Shown: piece by piece, positions 10,401-25,400 of the stretch | How positions within the stretch are numbered: the first letter of the stretch is position 1 | Layout of the letters: every line of letters starts with the position of its first letter | Source of the DNA: Diphasiastrum complanatum | Lineage: Eukaryota; Streptophyta; Lycopodiopsida; Lycopodiales; Lycopodiaceae | Assembly: GCA_029204225.1 (NCBI GenBank) | Contig: CM055109.1 | Coordinates: 29,200,361 to 29,264,360 of the forward strand | Reading direction: 5' to 3' | DNA length: 64,000 bases | Program-made: the position numbers and the translations under genes | Notes under the pieces: model-generated | Database searches by the model: none | The model's input: the letters and a program-made list of their open reading frames with translations, nothing else | What the model was told of the DNA's origin: nothing

Positions 10401-13400
10401 ATGAGTATCTAGCCAGAATGATTAAGTTGACTACTGCACCGAGACGGGATATGTGGCTGACTATTGAGGGATTTGCGAGAGTTATGGATGGTCAGAAACT
10501 TGGAGAGCCAGTCGAGAGTTGATCAACTCCGACAGCGTTACAAATAATAGGGAAGGTCCTTAAGTAGTGATCAAAGATTGGGAGGAAGATCATTTGGACA
10601 TCAGCTAGTGGATCAGGTGACGAGCTTGGATAGATGCTGCAAATATATAGCGTGTCATTGGACAAGATGTTTATCTCAAGCTTGGCACAAAAAGGAGCAC
10701 TCAAACACAAAAACAAGCACCTTGATATTGCATTCCTATTCGCATCCTATAGAAGCTCAGTCATGTTGCTTACCCTCTACAGTTGTTTGCAACTATTGTT
10801 GCTTGTGACATCTTCCATGTAGCAAGCTTGGTGCTGCCATTGGGCTTGATGAGGCCAAATATGTATAATTCTGTCAAGTCCTAGCCTCGAGTCTAACTGC
10901 ATGATTGACTAGTCTTATTGTGGCAGCATGAGGTGTACAAAAGTAGCAAAGCTGTGGCTATTTTGTGTTTTGCATGCTGATTAGACATTTAGCAAGTTTC
11001 CTTAATCCAGAGTACTTACACGACCATCTTTTTTTCCAGCTAACGAGTTTCCATTTTAGAAATATTCATGCTACTTTGTGGTGTCTGTATGGCTCCATGA
11101 CCAAAGTCTTTTGAAGTTTGAGCTTTGTATGATTATATGAAGTTATTAGTTGGAGTCTATAGCAAAATATCTGGTTTGTTTTAAGGTGGCAGTTTAAAAA
11201 TATTTCAATTTTAATATCTCACCCCTAAAAAGTTCGAATTATATGACTTTTATGGTTGTCTTTCGTGTGTCAGCTTTTGGTACTCTTAAGATTGTTAATA
11301 ATAGAATCTAAAATTGTGCGGAGCTAAGAAGCCCACTGTCTCTAGTATTTTGTGTATGTCTTGATATCTCTTGATTATGTATGATAGTCCTTGTTTTTTT
11401 TTTTTTTTTCAAAATTTCCTTGTTGATTGTCATTTGCTTCTTAGTCAGCACTAGGTCTACCCAAGAGACCCTGGAAATTTTTTGAAACGCAAATAGCAAC
11501 TAACATTGTTATTTTTGAACTCTATATCATTGTTTCGATAAAGATCCTACGACTTTTTTCATTGCATGTATTTTTTTTTTAAGCTTGAACTTATGACATT
11601 GCATTTGGATACATTGCAATGTCACAAATAGATATCTTACCCAATCAGTAGGCTCCAGTGCTGGCTTCAAGGAGCTGTTAGTTTTCAGTCTTTTATGCCA
11701 TGTGCACTATCTCTAGGCACTGAGCTGGATTTTCCACGCTGTTCTAGGAGCCACAAGGAGTCCATGTTACCCTTCTTCCCAATGACACAGACATTAGGAG
11801 ATGCCCTATGCTTTGTTCCATCGGCCAAGAAAACTCTAACTAGATTCCACAAAAGAAAACTGTCTGAATTCTAAGAAAAGGCGTCCTAACATCATCTAAA
11901 ACAAATATACTAATATTTCAAAAGATAAAACTCATGTAGACAATTTTCATTAGTTATGATGGATACACGGTGGGGTTAGTTCACTCCTATGACAAATTTT
12001 ATTATGCAAGTTTTCATTATGAAGTATCATATGCCAAAATAGCACAATTGTTTCTTTAATTTGAATTCATCCTAGTTTCAGGAAATGTTTTCACTGTAAC
12101 TTGAATAACCAGCACAAAGATGTACTTTTTATGTGAAAGCTCGCATATGCTTGAAAAAAGAAAAGTCTCTTTTTTCCAGTTTGATTTTAGATTTTTATTC
12201 AATCATTGTTAGGCAATGGGGTGTGCACAATTGTTCTGCCTTCTCAGTGTGAGATTTGTCATCACATGAAAGTGGTTGAGCCTCTCAAGTTCTCGTAATG
12301 AAAAGTATGGTGTAAAGTATTGCAATTATTCTTCTTTGCAGGGACAGACGAAAGTGCTGCTGGAGTCAAATTTGCATTGCGACTTATCCCAACGATTTCC
12401 GAAGAGGTTTTTGACAAGACAAAGCTGGCTTCCAATAGGAACAATGTTCGAGAAGCCAAATTCAACGGGTGCTTTGAAATTTTCATTTGCAGTTATAGCA
12501 TCAATGATAGTATTTGGCTCTCCAGAGCTAACCAGCCAATGATTGTTGAATTTTTGGCTACCTCCTTCCAAGCACTTAGTCTCCAGTTGCTCTGATTAAG
12601 TCTTTGATGAATCTGATTTGGTGATGAGTCATTAAGAGGGGGGCAACATTGAACTCATGCCATAGTTTTGTAGCATGTTATTTTTATTGAAAAATAGAGA
12701 ATGCTTTATTTCTTTCTGTATCTAAGGAACAATTTTGTCCCAAATGAAATGTACCCCCGAAATAGGTATGAGACAGGCATCTATGGGTTTGCTGAGATAG
12801 GAACACTCATTCTATAGATACCCATTCCATACTCATGCCATAGTTTTGTAGCATGGTATTTTTATTGAAAAATAGAGAATGCTTTATTTCTTTCTGTATT
12901 TAAGGAGCGATTTTGTCCCAAATGAAATGTACCCCCTAAATAGGTATGAGACAGGCATCTATGGGTCATGCATTGTGGTCTTTGCAGAGGTAGGAACACT
13001 CATTCCATAGATACCCATTTCATACCTTCTAGTATGGAATGTATCACGTTCCTTGCATATGGAATGTCAAAAAGATTTTGATTTGTTTTGATGCAAAATA
13101 AAATATTCCGGTGGATTTTTTTCGAAGTGTTTTTGATACATACAGAAAGAATTCCGTACTACTATGGAACTAATGACTTGTTCTTGCTTTAAGTTGTGAT
13201 ACCATTGTGTTCTCTACAAACGGAGATGGATATTTGGCAATTTTTTCTCTAAGTTGAACAAGGAACTTGGAAGTAAAAGCTACTATGAAACAATGATGCA
13301 ATAGCTCAAGCTTCATACAATGCAATTTTTTACTGGCAATGTGAATCACTTTTACAGGAAGATTGCAAATTTGATATCTGTACAAGTGACTTGTTTTATG

Positions 13401-16400
13401 CTTGCCAGGTTGGAAGGCTCTTTACAAGCTACTCCCTGTTATAACGCCAGTATACTTGAAGACATGTTTGTTGAGACGGATAATAAAATGCTAAACTCTA
13501 CTCTCTCAACTTCCAGCAGTCTACGAGAAGCCATTGTGCTGCTTAAAGTATATGACATGATTCTCTTGTACTCTAAGTTTGGCTACTGCATTCAATAAAT
13601 GATGTATCTATTTCTTGCATTAGTACTGGTGCAGATATTTTCGGCACAGTGAGTTCATGGTTGTGATTTCAGGTGTGGTTGCAACAAAGAAACTTCCACA
13701 GCCACCCAGATGGATTGAATGGGTTTTTGATGTCAATGTTTGTGTTCCACCTTACAACTGTTGCCGGTGGTCAACGAGTAACCAAGCATATGACAAGCTT
13801 GCAAATATTCAGGGTCACAATGGAGTCTTTAGGTCCTCCAATCTGGTCCTTCTTAATGATTGTGATTTGATTTTCAGTTTTTTAGATGTGGGTTACATTC
13901 AGTTGATTGAATTCAGTCAGTCCAGTTTGTGATAAGGTCAAGCAATTCAAGTGGGAAAATAGAGCTCAAGTAAAATGGTAATGCAGTGGCTATACTGCTC
14001 TGAAGCTTTTGCTCCAGCTTTCCATACATCAGCTTTTCAATTCTCTCCACACGAGCTGTTTTCAATTGTATCAAAGAATCTTCAGTGCTAGGAAACAGAC
14101 TTCTTCATAGAGAAAGCATGGTGTAAATTTTGCATTCAACTGGGAAATTTTAGCTCTACTTCTATAATTATGGACATGCTGAATGCCCATATTTATCGGA
14201 TCTTTTTGCTTGCTGCAGCAAATCAGCATTTCTTACATACTGGGATCTTTATGGGGCTTGATAAGGATGGAACCAAGTTGCTGGAGGTGTGTATATTTGA
14301 GCTCTAATGCCGTATGAAACTAAATTCATCAATTATTTTCATGTATGCCTCAGCCTTCCACAGTATCTAAAGACCTATTTGTGAGGAGTAAATTTGTTTT
14401 TTCTTGGCTGTTATTTGACAGAGTATTTGGCTTTAACCTATTCCAGATGAAAAAGAAGCATGCTCAGACATCCGAATTTCTCTGGTGCAATCCATCGGGA
14501 TACTTGAATTTATCGTCTCGTATGACTGCCAGCTCTTTACAAGAGGTACACAAGGCAATGACTATAATAGAACTTGCTCAGCTATATGGTTTTAATTGCA
14601 GAGCTGAGAACATTTTCATTGAAATCGATTGTTTGCAGCTAAAGCATGAGGCAGTGCAAACACTTGCTGCTATGAAGGATTCCAGCATGGACAGTGGCTT
14701 CAATGAATTGTTCATGGTGCCTGTAGATTTTTCAGCCAAGTACGACTGTCATGTGAGGTATGATGCCCTCTATTTGAATGAAGACTTTGATGTATATGCA
14801 CTCTCTCCAATGTATCAAAATAGATCAAATGGCCATGCCAATAAATGGGACACTAAATGTTGATGGTTTTGACTTAAAACTCCTCTCTGTTATCTATCAT
14901 CTTTTGATCTCTAATCCACCAGTCAGTGATACCTGTTGCAAGTGTTCCCGATCATGTGCATTTTGTTCCATATGTGCAGCACCAAAAGAAGTTAATTTTT
15001 CAATTTTGTTGTTTCATTATAGAAGAAATAAAACTACCTTCTGTGCACAACATGGGAAGATTTTGACATTCAGTATGCTTTTTGGAACTAGCTCTGTGTA
15101 TGGCTGGAACTACCTTGTTAGGTTTACAGCTTTGGGAGATTTGACCTGCACTAATGCTTTACAACCATGGTAATTATCTTTTTTAAATACCATGTTATCT
15201 TTAGCATGTCCTCGCATTATATAAGACCACAAAATGGCAACACTCGAGAAATAATAGGTTTAAATATTATTGAGCCTTTGGTTGTTTATGGACTGATGGC
15301 AGGCTAGATGATAGCTACAGATTCCATAATAGCCAATCATGAAAAGAATCAAAGGCTTGGTTGTAGCGTTTGTTATAGGCTTAGAGGGCAAGAGCCCCAA
15401 ATATTATAGCCTATAGGCATTTTATGTTCATAGTTCACTGTATAATGAGCCAGATTTTCTCCAGTGCCTTTATTCTGGGCATTTGGTCGTTGTTCTGGAA
15501 AAAAGTCTGGTGAAAGAGATGGATGTTATCACTCATTTTGTTCCTCTGAAGAAATTTGGCCCCTTTATGGCCCAAAGCATCAACACAGTTCCATGTCAGA
15601 TGATGAAGATGTTAAAGATCCATGTGGAACCTTATTTTGGGTCACATTAGGTGGTCAAGGCGTAGTTCCCATCAATTCAAGTGTTTTTTTGAAAGTTCAA
15701 ATCAACCTGTGCCGAACGTAAAAAAAACCCCTTAAAAAAATGGAAACATCAAATTAATCAGGAAACAAAAAAATTCTTTTGCAAAAATCTGATTCAAATT
15801 GCAAATCGATTTGAATCGATATCAAATGTTAAAAGTGTGATTCCTTGGAGGTATGGGCTGAGGATAAAAACATAGTCATCTTGTAGAGATGGAAGGCCAG
15901 TCCGTGGGTTCATCTCTTTTGGCCTACGAAGCTTAGTTTCTTGAGATACAAAAGAGAGCATTAACCTCCTCAGTGGAACTAGGATCTTGGAGCATCACTG
16001 TATTATCTCAAATGCATGGAATATTTAATGTGTATTATTGACCATCATGTGGCATTCCCTTTTGTTAGCCACAATCAATAGAACTTTCTTTGATCTCAAT
16101 ACTCTTGTCATATCAGAGGCAACATATATCATCAACAAATGAAATGTGTATAGGTGTTCTTGCTTTACACAGGGAGCAACAACTGCCTAGTTTTGTGGTT
16201 CTATCGATGATTTATCAAGAGGCTTGGAATTTCCTCCTACTTAGAGTTGGATAAGGATGCTAAAATTACAGCCTTTGACTGGTGCAGAAGATCATGGTTT
16301 AGAATAGGACATGGATCCTGCAACTCGATAAAATGCATTGAATATCATTTGTCTCCTGCAGTCAAGAGGCATGTATTGGGAAAGTAGAATGCATGAAGAT

Positions 16401-19400
16401 ATATCAAATCGGTTGTACCATTTACTGAGTTTGAGTTGCCATCCATGTTTGCATATTCGACATGAGAAGAGGGTGGATAGATGCAAAGAAGAGTATGGTA
16501 TTCTGGGATCTACACACTACGAATAGGTGTTGTGAGAGAGTGACCATTTTTAATGATAAATATCATAGACATCACCATATCATTCATTACTCCCTAAGAT
16601 CTCATACTGATGTCTAGTGTATGTTCTTTTTCTACTCCTCTTTTGGATAGACTAGTGTAGTCAGTCAGCAATTACATAGTTACAAGTTGATTCAAATCTC
16701 AACTTGAATCGATTTCAATTTGGTTTCAATGTCTTTTCCAAGAACACTCATGGTTTTGATTTATTTTCCCAACTGTTTTAATCGAATCTCGAATCGGTTC
16801 AAAAAGGTGTGAATATCAATTATCTGGAACTATGCAATTCAATTAATGTCAAGTTAAAAAAAAAAGAACATTTCAGTCCTTGTACCCCTCATCCGGTAGA
16901 CAATAATTCATTGTAGTCTATAAAGGCAAACCATTTCAATCACTAAGTCCATGTATTCTCCACTCATAGCCCTATTTTTCAGTTCGTCACCTTTTGGAAG
17001 AAACTTTGGTCAAGATTCTTGGCAGATCTGCCAAATTGCGAATTGTGAGCCTATCCTCTTATGCGCATGCCAGACATACGAAGCATAAGATAAGCCATCG
17101 GTTATTTTGTCATTTACATGTTGCTTCAGTTCTTCTCAAATTTCTGTTTCTTTTTTTTTTTATTCTGGGATGAGCATACTAGGGATAAAGAGACCAGTGT
17201 TCCACTTGTGAGAGAAACTACAGAACCTATTCACTCTTGAAGAGGTACAGTAGGACTTCAGTCGAAAGGTATGAGCAGCTAGTTGTCTCAGATAAGTGAT
17301 TATTGCTAGCAACCACTTAGCGAGAGTGCCACCCAGTTTCAGATCACATTTGATCATTGCTAGCAACACACTTTCATGGTGTCTCAGATCACATTCTTTT
17401 TCTCTAGGTGATTCCCTAGTATGGGGTCAGTCTCAGAATCAGATTCGGGATGATCCAGATACGGCCACCAGGATCAGCTGGAGGGATGATAGGCATCGAC
17501 GACTCATGCCTAGACAGCACTATGAGCTTCATCGATGGTCTCTTTGCCAAGATGTGCCCAATGCCACATGCTGTATCCCGTCCAGTTGGGATCACAACTT
17601 TGTTTGGACTGATGCCTCTTGATGAGACGATGATATATGTATCTACATAGTTATATTGGTTCATAATTATTGTTCATAATTATTGTAGTGAATGTTCTAA
17701 CATGTCGCCTACTTAACCTAGTGAGCTTCTTAGAAAAGCGCCTAAAAAAAATCATGAGTTCTTCTTTTCTTCTGTAATATTATTGAAGAACTAGACAAAA
17801 CGGTAATGGCATTCTTTTTGGTGTAGGTTGAAGCCTCAGGATTTTTCAAAAGTTCTTTCTGGTCCATGCTATCTTGATGATGGCAGATGGAAACTATTTG
17901 AGGAAAATGTTGAAGATCTTATCCGCAAAGGCTTTGGTGATAGAGCTCTATTAGTTCGAGCAGTTCACAGAACCTTACCCTCAGGCTGGAGTCTTAAGCA
18001 GGTATATTTTAAACTGTATTGTGCAAATAAGAATGAAGTTGGAAATTTTACTAGAATTGGCTGTGTGGATACCTTTCTTAGAATGGACTTAGCAAAAAGC
18101 AAGATCTTTTTAGTTATTATAGTTGCCATAGTTTGTACTTTTAGGGTTTAACAAATCTTGGAAAGGAACCTCTCAATGTTGGAATTCTACTAAGCTCGTT
18201 CGAGACTGCGTTTCGAATGGTGGATATTGGACCTAGTGCAGATATGGAAGAAGAGGTAATCCTACAATGGTATATTCTCTGCTTTTAATTTCACCTAGTT
18301 CTGTTTCAGCTGAGATTGATCATTGCCTCATGTCTTGCATCATGATTTATGATAGGCAAGAAAATTTCGCACTTTTTGGGGCAAAAAAGCTGAATTACGG
18401 AGGTTCAAAGACGGAAAGATTTCAGAAACTGTAGGTGGGTACCACTTCTATGGCTTCAATCAATAAAGCTGAGTTCATGTTTTGTTGAATTCAAGCCAGT
18501 TGGTTTTCTCTGACGAACAGCTTGGGAGTGCGAACCTTGGAAGAGGCATTTAATTCCGCAGCAGATTGTGGAGCATGTACTGGCTGAACATCTGTCATTA
18601 CTACCTACCAACATCGAAGTTGTTGCTGGGCAGTTGGACTTCTCCTTTTGGCAAAATGGACGAGGTAGGAATAGGTGTATGGAACTTACTATGGACAGAA
18701 ATTCTTGACATAAAGCATCGCAAGAGATCATTGGATTCCTTTTGTTCCTCTTTCTCTATAGTTGTTTCTTTGTACGATGATTGTTAAATTAATAAAGTAA
18801 TGTGGCTTGATGTATTTTGCATCCTCACCAGATCCAGCTGTCAGCATGCCTAAATTGCTTGATGCTTTTGATTCTCTCTCAAAACATCTCAGAAGCTTGG
18901 AAAACATTCCCTTAAAAGTTTCAAGTGTACAGCCTTTAAGTTCAGGTCTGTTAAGTTTTTGATTTTGATTGACCTGTGCTATTCCTGTTTCTAGTTTTGA
19001 ATCTCTTTGATCTTTATGTCCTCATGCAAGATTTGTGCTTTATAGGGTCTGGTTTATTTATCTTTTACTGTTGATCCATTCTTTGTTGTTATGTAATTCA
19101 TGATTCGGATGCAGACTTTAGGCATGCTGCAGTCTTTCCTCCTGAGCCGCATGTACTGGCAAGGGGAGGTAGCAAGTTGACTATCCGTCGCCATCCTATT
19201 CCAGCGTGCTTGGACCCATTAGAAATTATGATACAAGTATGTATGTATTGCCAATCATATCAAAAGTTTCATATGATACACCAAATTTGCAAATCATGGT
19301 GTTGAAGGTGTACCTTCTTGAACCTTTTTCCTGTCAAGTATTCTATCTTATTGATTCTGACTGTAATATACAGCTTGAAGGATCAGGAAAGTGGCCTAGT

Positions 19401-22400
19401 GATCAAGCTGCTCTGCAGAAGACTAAATTGGCTTTTAGCTTGAGAATTGCTGAAGGGTACTAGTTGCTTTTTCTGATATAGATAGAAACTTAAAAATTTA
19501 TTGACTTCTGAAACCTGTATTAGTTCAAATATTTTTTTCTGAGAGTTTTGAAGAAAGTTCCTGTTTTCGTATTGAAACTAGAATATACGAACTTGTAATC
19601 AGTTTGTTCCTGAGGGAGTTGGCGTGCTTTGGTTTTGCAGCTTCCATAAGCAATGGGGTATCCCCTCAATAGCCTCAGAAGATGCTGTTGACTTGTTATG
19701 GCAAGGCTTTGCTTTTCGCATCAGGATCTTTTACGAAAAAGATCCTACTCTGTTGAGACAAAATCCTGGTAGACTGAAATTGTGCATAAGCCATTTTATC
19801 ACAGTAAAGAGTATGGATGGCCAGGGTTGCTTTATTCTTGTAACCTTCATTGCACAAATTTACTTGCAGGAAAATCATTTTCTGGAAATCAAAATTCAGC
19901 TCCATATCTTTTAGAACCCAAGAAAGACCTGCTTCTCAGAAGTGTACATTCAAGCATGCTCTATGGTCTGCAGGGACTCTATCCAGTATATAGTCCGACA
20001 GTAAGGTAAGGTTTATATTATATAACAAAGAGCCATGACGAGCTACTTTTCAAGTTTTCATTCATCTAAAACATCGCACCCAAGCATCGAGATTCAAAAG
20101 TTTTATTTCAATCAGTTCAAATCAATTTTCCAAATTCCTTTTTTCATTTCAAATTTCGGTTGTCGTCATTATTTTTGGTTCAAAATTCAATATCTCGGTC
20201 AAGACTTTTCAAATCTATTTAGAATACAATGATTTTAAATTTATGGAAACTGGATAAATTGTTCGTGTCGATCCTCGGATGGTCAACCAGGTTTGATTAC
20301 GAAACTTCTGTTTATTTTCCATCTACACACTTTGAGAGTAAATTGCACTTGTGATCTTATACAAGATGTCTCTGCTCAATCTATGTTCCGATTCTGAACG
20401 TTCTTAAACATAACATTCAAAATCCAAGATAGGAGAAGACTCTCAACTGATTGTTGCAAGGATTCCTGTTATAGAATGGTTTTATTCTCCTTTCTTTTTT
20501 GTTCAGATATTCCCTTTCCAACCTCTGTGACAGACTATCCCATCCCTGAAATCATCCAACCTGCCATTACAAAACACATGCAGTTATGACCTGTCCAAAA
20601 AGAGTGAGCAAGTAAATAATCAGGAAAAATAGCTCAAAATGTTGGAAATTGGAATGTACACATTGAAACCTTACCTTCTTATAGGGAGAATCAGTAGTCC
20701 TAGCCAGATTTGTTTAATTGAGCAATTTTTACCTTGGACTATCATATAGAACAACCAGTTTTTCTACATGGCCTCCCACCTTTTCTTTTCGGACTGTTTC
20801 CGTGTCTAGAAGGTTCTTGAAAGTGCAGGAGACATCATCTTTTTGATGCTTGATGAATTGGAAACTCAGCTGCTATTGAACATGGTTTTTCTTGCCTTGA
20901 CACATGCACATGGTGTTGGAAACTGTGGGGTGTTATTTCAGGCATTTGAAACTCTTCATTTCGAACATTGAAGACACCTAACCCACAACCGTGCCCCATG
21001 CACAAAGAAGATGATGTAAGTGAGGGTGTGGTGGAGCATAATATGCTAAGATAAATGATCCTTTTCTCAAATAAGTAAATTTGAATATATTTTAAATGTC
21101 AAAGAGAAGTATACATTATTGTCATGCTATCAGCGGGCTGCCTGTTATAAGCGGGTTTGAGGAGGAAGATACCAAACCATGAATTTGGAAAAAAATTTGC
21201 TAGTATATATGATGTGAGATGTCTATGTTAAAGATTTGGTCTCGAGCTTTGCATAGGGATATGGAAAAAGGAGTGCGATACTTTTTATTCTTCATCAAAA
21301 GCAGAGTGCATTTAGCAAATTGGCACTTCTTTTTCCATGGCACTCCTCTATATAGCTCAAACATCTTGAGCAGAAGCATGTTGTACTCCTTTTTCCATTT
21401 CATCTTTGGAAAGACATTTTGAGTGATATAGAGGCTAGTTATAATTGCTATTTTTTTTTTGCTTGATTAAGTTCGATGTCATAAAGTTCTCCTAAATTGC
21501 TTTCCAAAGGGATCATCAAAAAAGTTTCAAACAAATATTATAGAAAGCTAAGATAGTACTCTAGTGTTTGATATGTACTATATGAGATGCCATATGGAAT
21601 GGCTGTAGATTATACAGAGTGCAAGTCTAGTTTTAGATAGGGTGTTGGTTCATTTGATTTTTTTGGAAAGCTATATTGTCTAGTCGAAGAGTGAAAGAAT
21701 CAGTTACATTTGGTTTTATTTCAATTCTAATATGGTAGTACCTGACTCCCTATCAAGGAATCTTCCCATTATGCTTGTGTTGCATAGATCACATCTGTAG
21801 ATGATAGTGGTTTACGCAGAAGGTCAAAACAGTTCTAGAACCATTGTATTGCCACTTGCCTGTCTTTGAAATAAACTGTGTCCATTTTCCTGAATGCAGA
21901 CTTGCAAAACGTTGGGTAGCTGCACATTTCTTCTCAGGAGTACTTGCTGAAGAAGCTATTGAGTTGTTGGTGGCATACTTGTTCCTAAGGCCATTTCCTC
22001 TTTCCCCTCCTGTTTCTCGTATCAGTGGATTACTCAGGTACCTAGGTGGGCGTTGCATGAATTTTGGAGCAAAAATTTTCTGGCAAGTAGAAGAGAATAT
22101 TGAATCTATCTTTGAAGCTGCTTCATAACTATATTAACTCTTAGGGACAACGTCAGTGGGAGGGAAGAGTGAAAATGTTGAACATCAGTGATTCTCACTT
22201 TTGGAAGACACGAATATCAAATGCATTACTTGATGTTTCACCATCCGGTCTTTCATTTGCCATCTAACCAGCTTGTACACGTGTTTCATCTTTGTAATAT
22301 GGAATGTCAACAGGTTCTTGCGTCTACTTGCAAACCATGACTGGGCTCTTGTGCCACTTATAGTTGATGTAAACAGAGATCTTGATGTGAAGCAACAACT

Positions 22401-25400
22401 AAACATAGTGGTAATGGATTTTTCCTCTGGTTTAGCATTTCTTGAAAGTGTGAATTGAACTGAAGTTTAGTTTCTGATTATGAGTCCTGTTGGTGTTATA
22501 TGGTACAGATCAATAAGACTGTTTGTCTTTTTAGTCTCTGTTTGATGCCTCCAGGCAGGAAACTGGAGCCCGTACATCCCAACCAACTAAAGATGATATT
22601 GCTGGGCCTGCTATGTACATAGCCACACCATACGATTTGGAGTCCGCAACCTGGACACGAACTTCACCTTCATCTTTGGTGGGTGGTCTTAGTGCTTATT
22701 GGTTTATTTAGTCTGTAATACTTTTGTATCCCCAGGAACATGAGATGTAGTCTCAAAGGTTTCGACTTTTTTGGACTCAAAGCATAGCTAGCTTCTGTTC
22801 TTCCTAATCTTCGGCATGGAGGTTGAGTTGCAAAAGTAGGTTTTGAGTAATTTTCTCATTGTCTTCGATAGGAGTTAAAAAGGATGGTAGCGTATGCAAA
22901 AAGCTCCGCAGAACTGCTCAATGGTAATATCACTGCAGATGCCAACAGATGGCAGGTACATAGTTTTCTAATTGAAAATGAAAGGCATAATGTTTTGTTT
23001 GAAGAGTGAGGCTCAGCTGTCATCTCTTATCTACTCCGAGCACTGGTATTCTTCCAGTTTAGTCTAAGCCATAGTTCCATATCGTTCAAAATGGGTTTGT
23101 TCAAATTTTGCGATGCTGTACTGTACGCTTTTTGCATGCAAGGTGGAAAGATCTCACATTCTTTTTTTAAAGATTTTTAAGTGAAAAAAATACGTGTACA
23201 TATCTACTTGTTTTGTACTTGGGAAATCATTTTTCCCTTAAGTACCAAATGATATGTGTGCCCAAGATATCTTGGAAGGGGCTATGGTCTAAGCATCAGC
23301 TAAGAGTTGCCATCAAAACAAATCTCTGCATTTAATGTGTTTTGAGATATATTCTCAATGCATCCTTTCAGCTAGTTTGGTTATAGATATAGCCTGGTAC
23401 ATAATACGTCAAAATCTAAGATCCAAACTTATCCTAAACATAGATCTAGGCACAATAAAAGATGCACAAAAATCAATCTTACACAATTCTACACATAGAA
23501 TGGACAATTTGATCAAGATCTACTCAACATAACTCAATCGAAAGCAAATCAAAATATGAATTGATTTGAAGTAATTCTTTGTAAATAGGCCGTACAACAG
23601 CAAAATATCATTTATTACCACTCTCCAATAGAGATTGATCAAGCTTACAACATGTATTCTACTCACAAGTAGAGGAGAACCACAAATACTAAAGCATCCA
23701 AAATGGAAATACTTCTTAATAAACCTATTTCCAGCGTAGACCCTTGTAGCGGTGAATGAAGACTCTCTCCTCCAAATGGATGAGTTAGCCAACCTTATCA
23801 ACAACTAGCCCTAAAACAGTCATATTGGCCAAAATTGCCAAACTAAAGCACAAAATAAACTTTTAATGTCTAAGTAACCAAATAAACTTGGACCCAACCA
23901 AAAAATAGTCATGTGTATTGGTTTTACACGTGTGAATCAACCATGTACACTTTATTTGCATATTTGGCCTCATATAGACCCATATTGCCAAACTATGTAG
24001 AAATGTAGAAAACTAGTTGACAAATTTTCACACTCCCTCTTCAACTAGTTTTAGCATAGATTTAGAACATAAACCAAGATGTGTTCTATGCTTAATGAAC
24101 AAGTCTTTTCCCTACGATTTGGTGAAGATATCAGCCACATATTCCCTTGAAGAAACATGTTGCCCTCACAAAGTGATGTGCAACCTCAATGTGCTTGCTC
24201 CTTGTGAGCCTTGATGGTTTTTGCCTTTGCCTTGATGTCCTCCTTGGGTTTTGACTTGTAGATGCCTCTCCATCACCATCATCCAAAGAACCATCTACAT
24301 CATCAAGAATATTAGATCCATCCACAACACCACCATCAACATGAACCTTTGGAACATTCCCTTCCCTACTTATGACCACTTTCTTAGTTGAAGGAATGTA
24401 AACTTTGTGTGCTTTGCTTACCTCTCTATATCGAACAAAAATGCCCTTCTTTGAAGAAAGATCTTTTTTAGTCCTATCGTCAAGTGTAATGTTGGCATAC
24501 CAAGTGAATCCAAAGATTTTGAAGAACTTGACACTCAGCCTCATACCCTTCAAAAGGTGTCTTACCATCCAATGGTGCACTTGGCCACCTATTGCAAAGA
24601 TAGTTTGCACATGTCAAGGCTTCACCCCAAAAGGATTTAGGAAGATTGGCTTTTAACCTCATAGCTTTGGCACCTTCACACAAAGTTCGATTCTTCCTCT
24701 CGGCCATTCTATTTTGTTATGGAGTCGTTGGGCTTGATAGCTCCCTCTTGATCCCATGGGCATCACAAAACTGCTTGAATTTGGTTGAAATGTACTCACC
24801 ACCATTATCACTCCTCAAGCACTTGATCTTGGTGTTGAATTGGTTCTCCCTTGCATTCTTGAACATCACAAAAATGTCAAACACCTCATCTTTGCTCTTT
24901 AGAAGATATATACCCAAGTAAATTCACTAAAGTCATCGATAAATGTGATACATTTTAGCACCACCATTGCTAATTGTACTCATACTATGTATGTCCGAAT
25001 GTACAAGTTGAAAGGGCTTACTAGATCTTGAGGTAGATCTATTTTAAGGTAGTCTATGTGAATTAGATAAAGCACAATGGTCACACACATGATTGATACT
25101 TGTAAGAGATTTAGGAAGACCAATGACTACTTCTCTTTTTGCCATCATTTCCAAAGCCTTGAAGTTGGGATTCCCCATCCTCTTATGCGAAACCTCTTGA
25201 CTTGTCAATTGCCCCCTTGCCACAAATCCATCTTGGTTAGCAACAACACAAGCATCAAGTTTGAACAATCTACCTTGCCTTTTCCCTCAATCAAGACTCC
25301 TTTGTTTTTGATCAAGCAAGCATTTCAACAAATTCCACCTCTAGACCCTTGTCAAGCATTTGACTTACACTAAGAAGATTCTTAGTTATTGATGGTATGA

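Noticed and set aside
10337-10522. 61-codon frame MALMSHRYGFETD... in the large NOL6 intron
   Set aside because: No family resemblance and no splice sites that would fit the NOL6 frame. It lies beside a gypsy fossil.
15712-16860. Possible non-autonomous element with GATTCAAAT/GAATCGATTT-rich ends
   Set aside because: The shared words are short and AT-rich. No consistent inverted repeat or target duplication could be aligned.
21261-21398. 16-bp inverted repeat (15/16) with a ~106-bp spacer in a NOL6 intron
   Set aside because: It could be a small MITE or hairpin RNA, but the arms are purine/pyrimidine-biased and no flanking duplication is visible.
24017-25373. Forward-strand frames of 60-100 codons across the copia element
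   Set aside because: They are antisense shadows of the minus-strand copia polyprotein.
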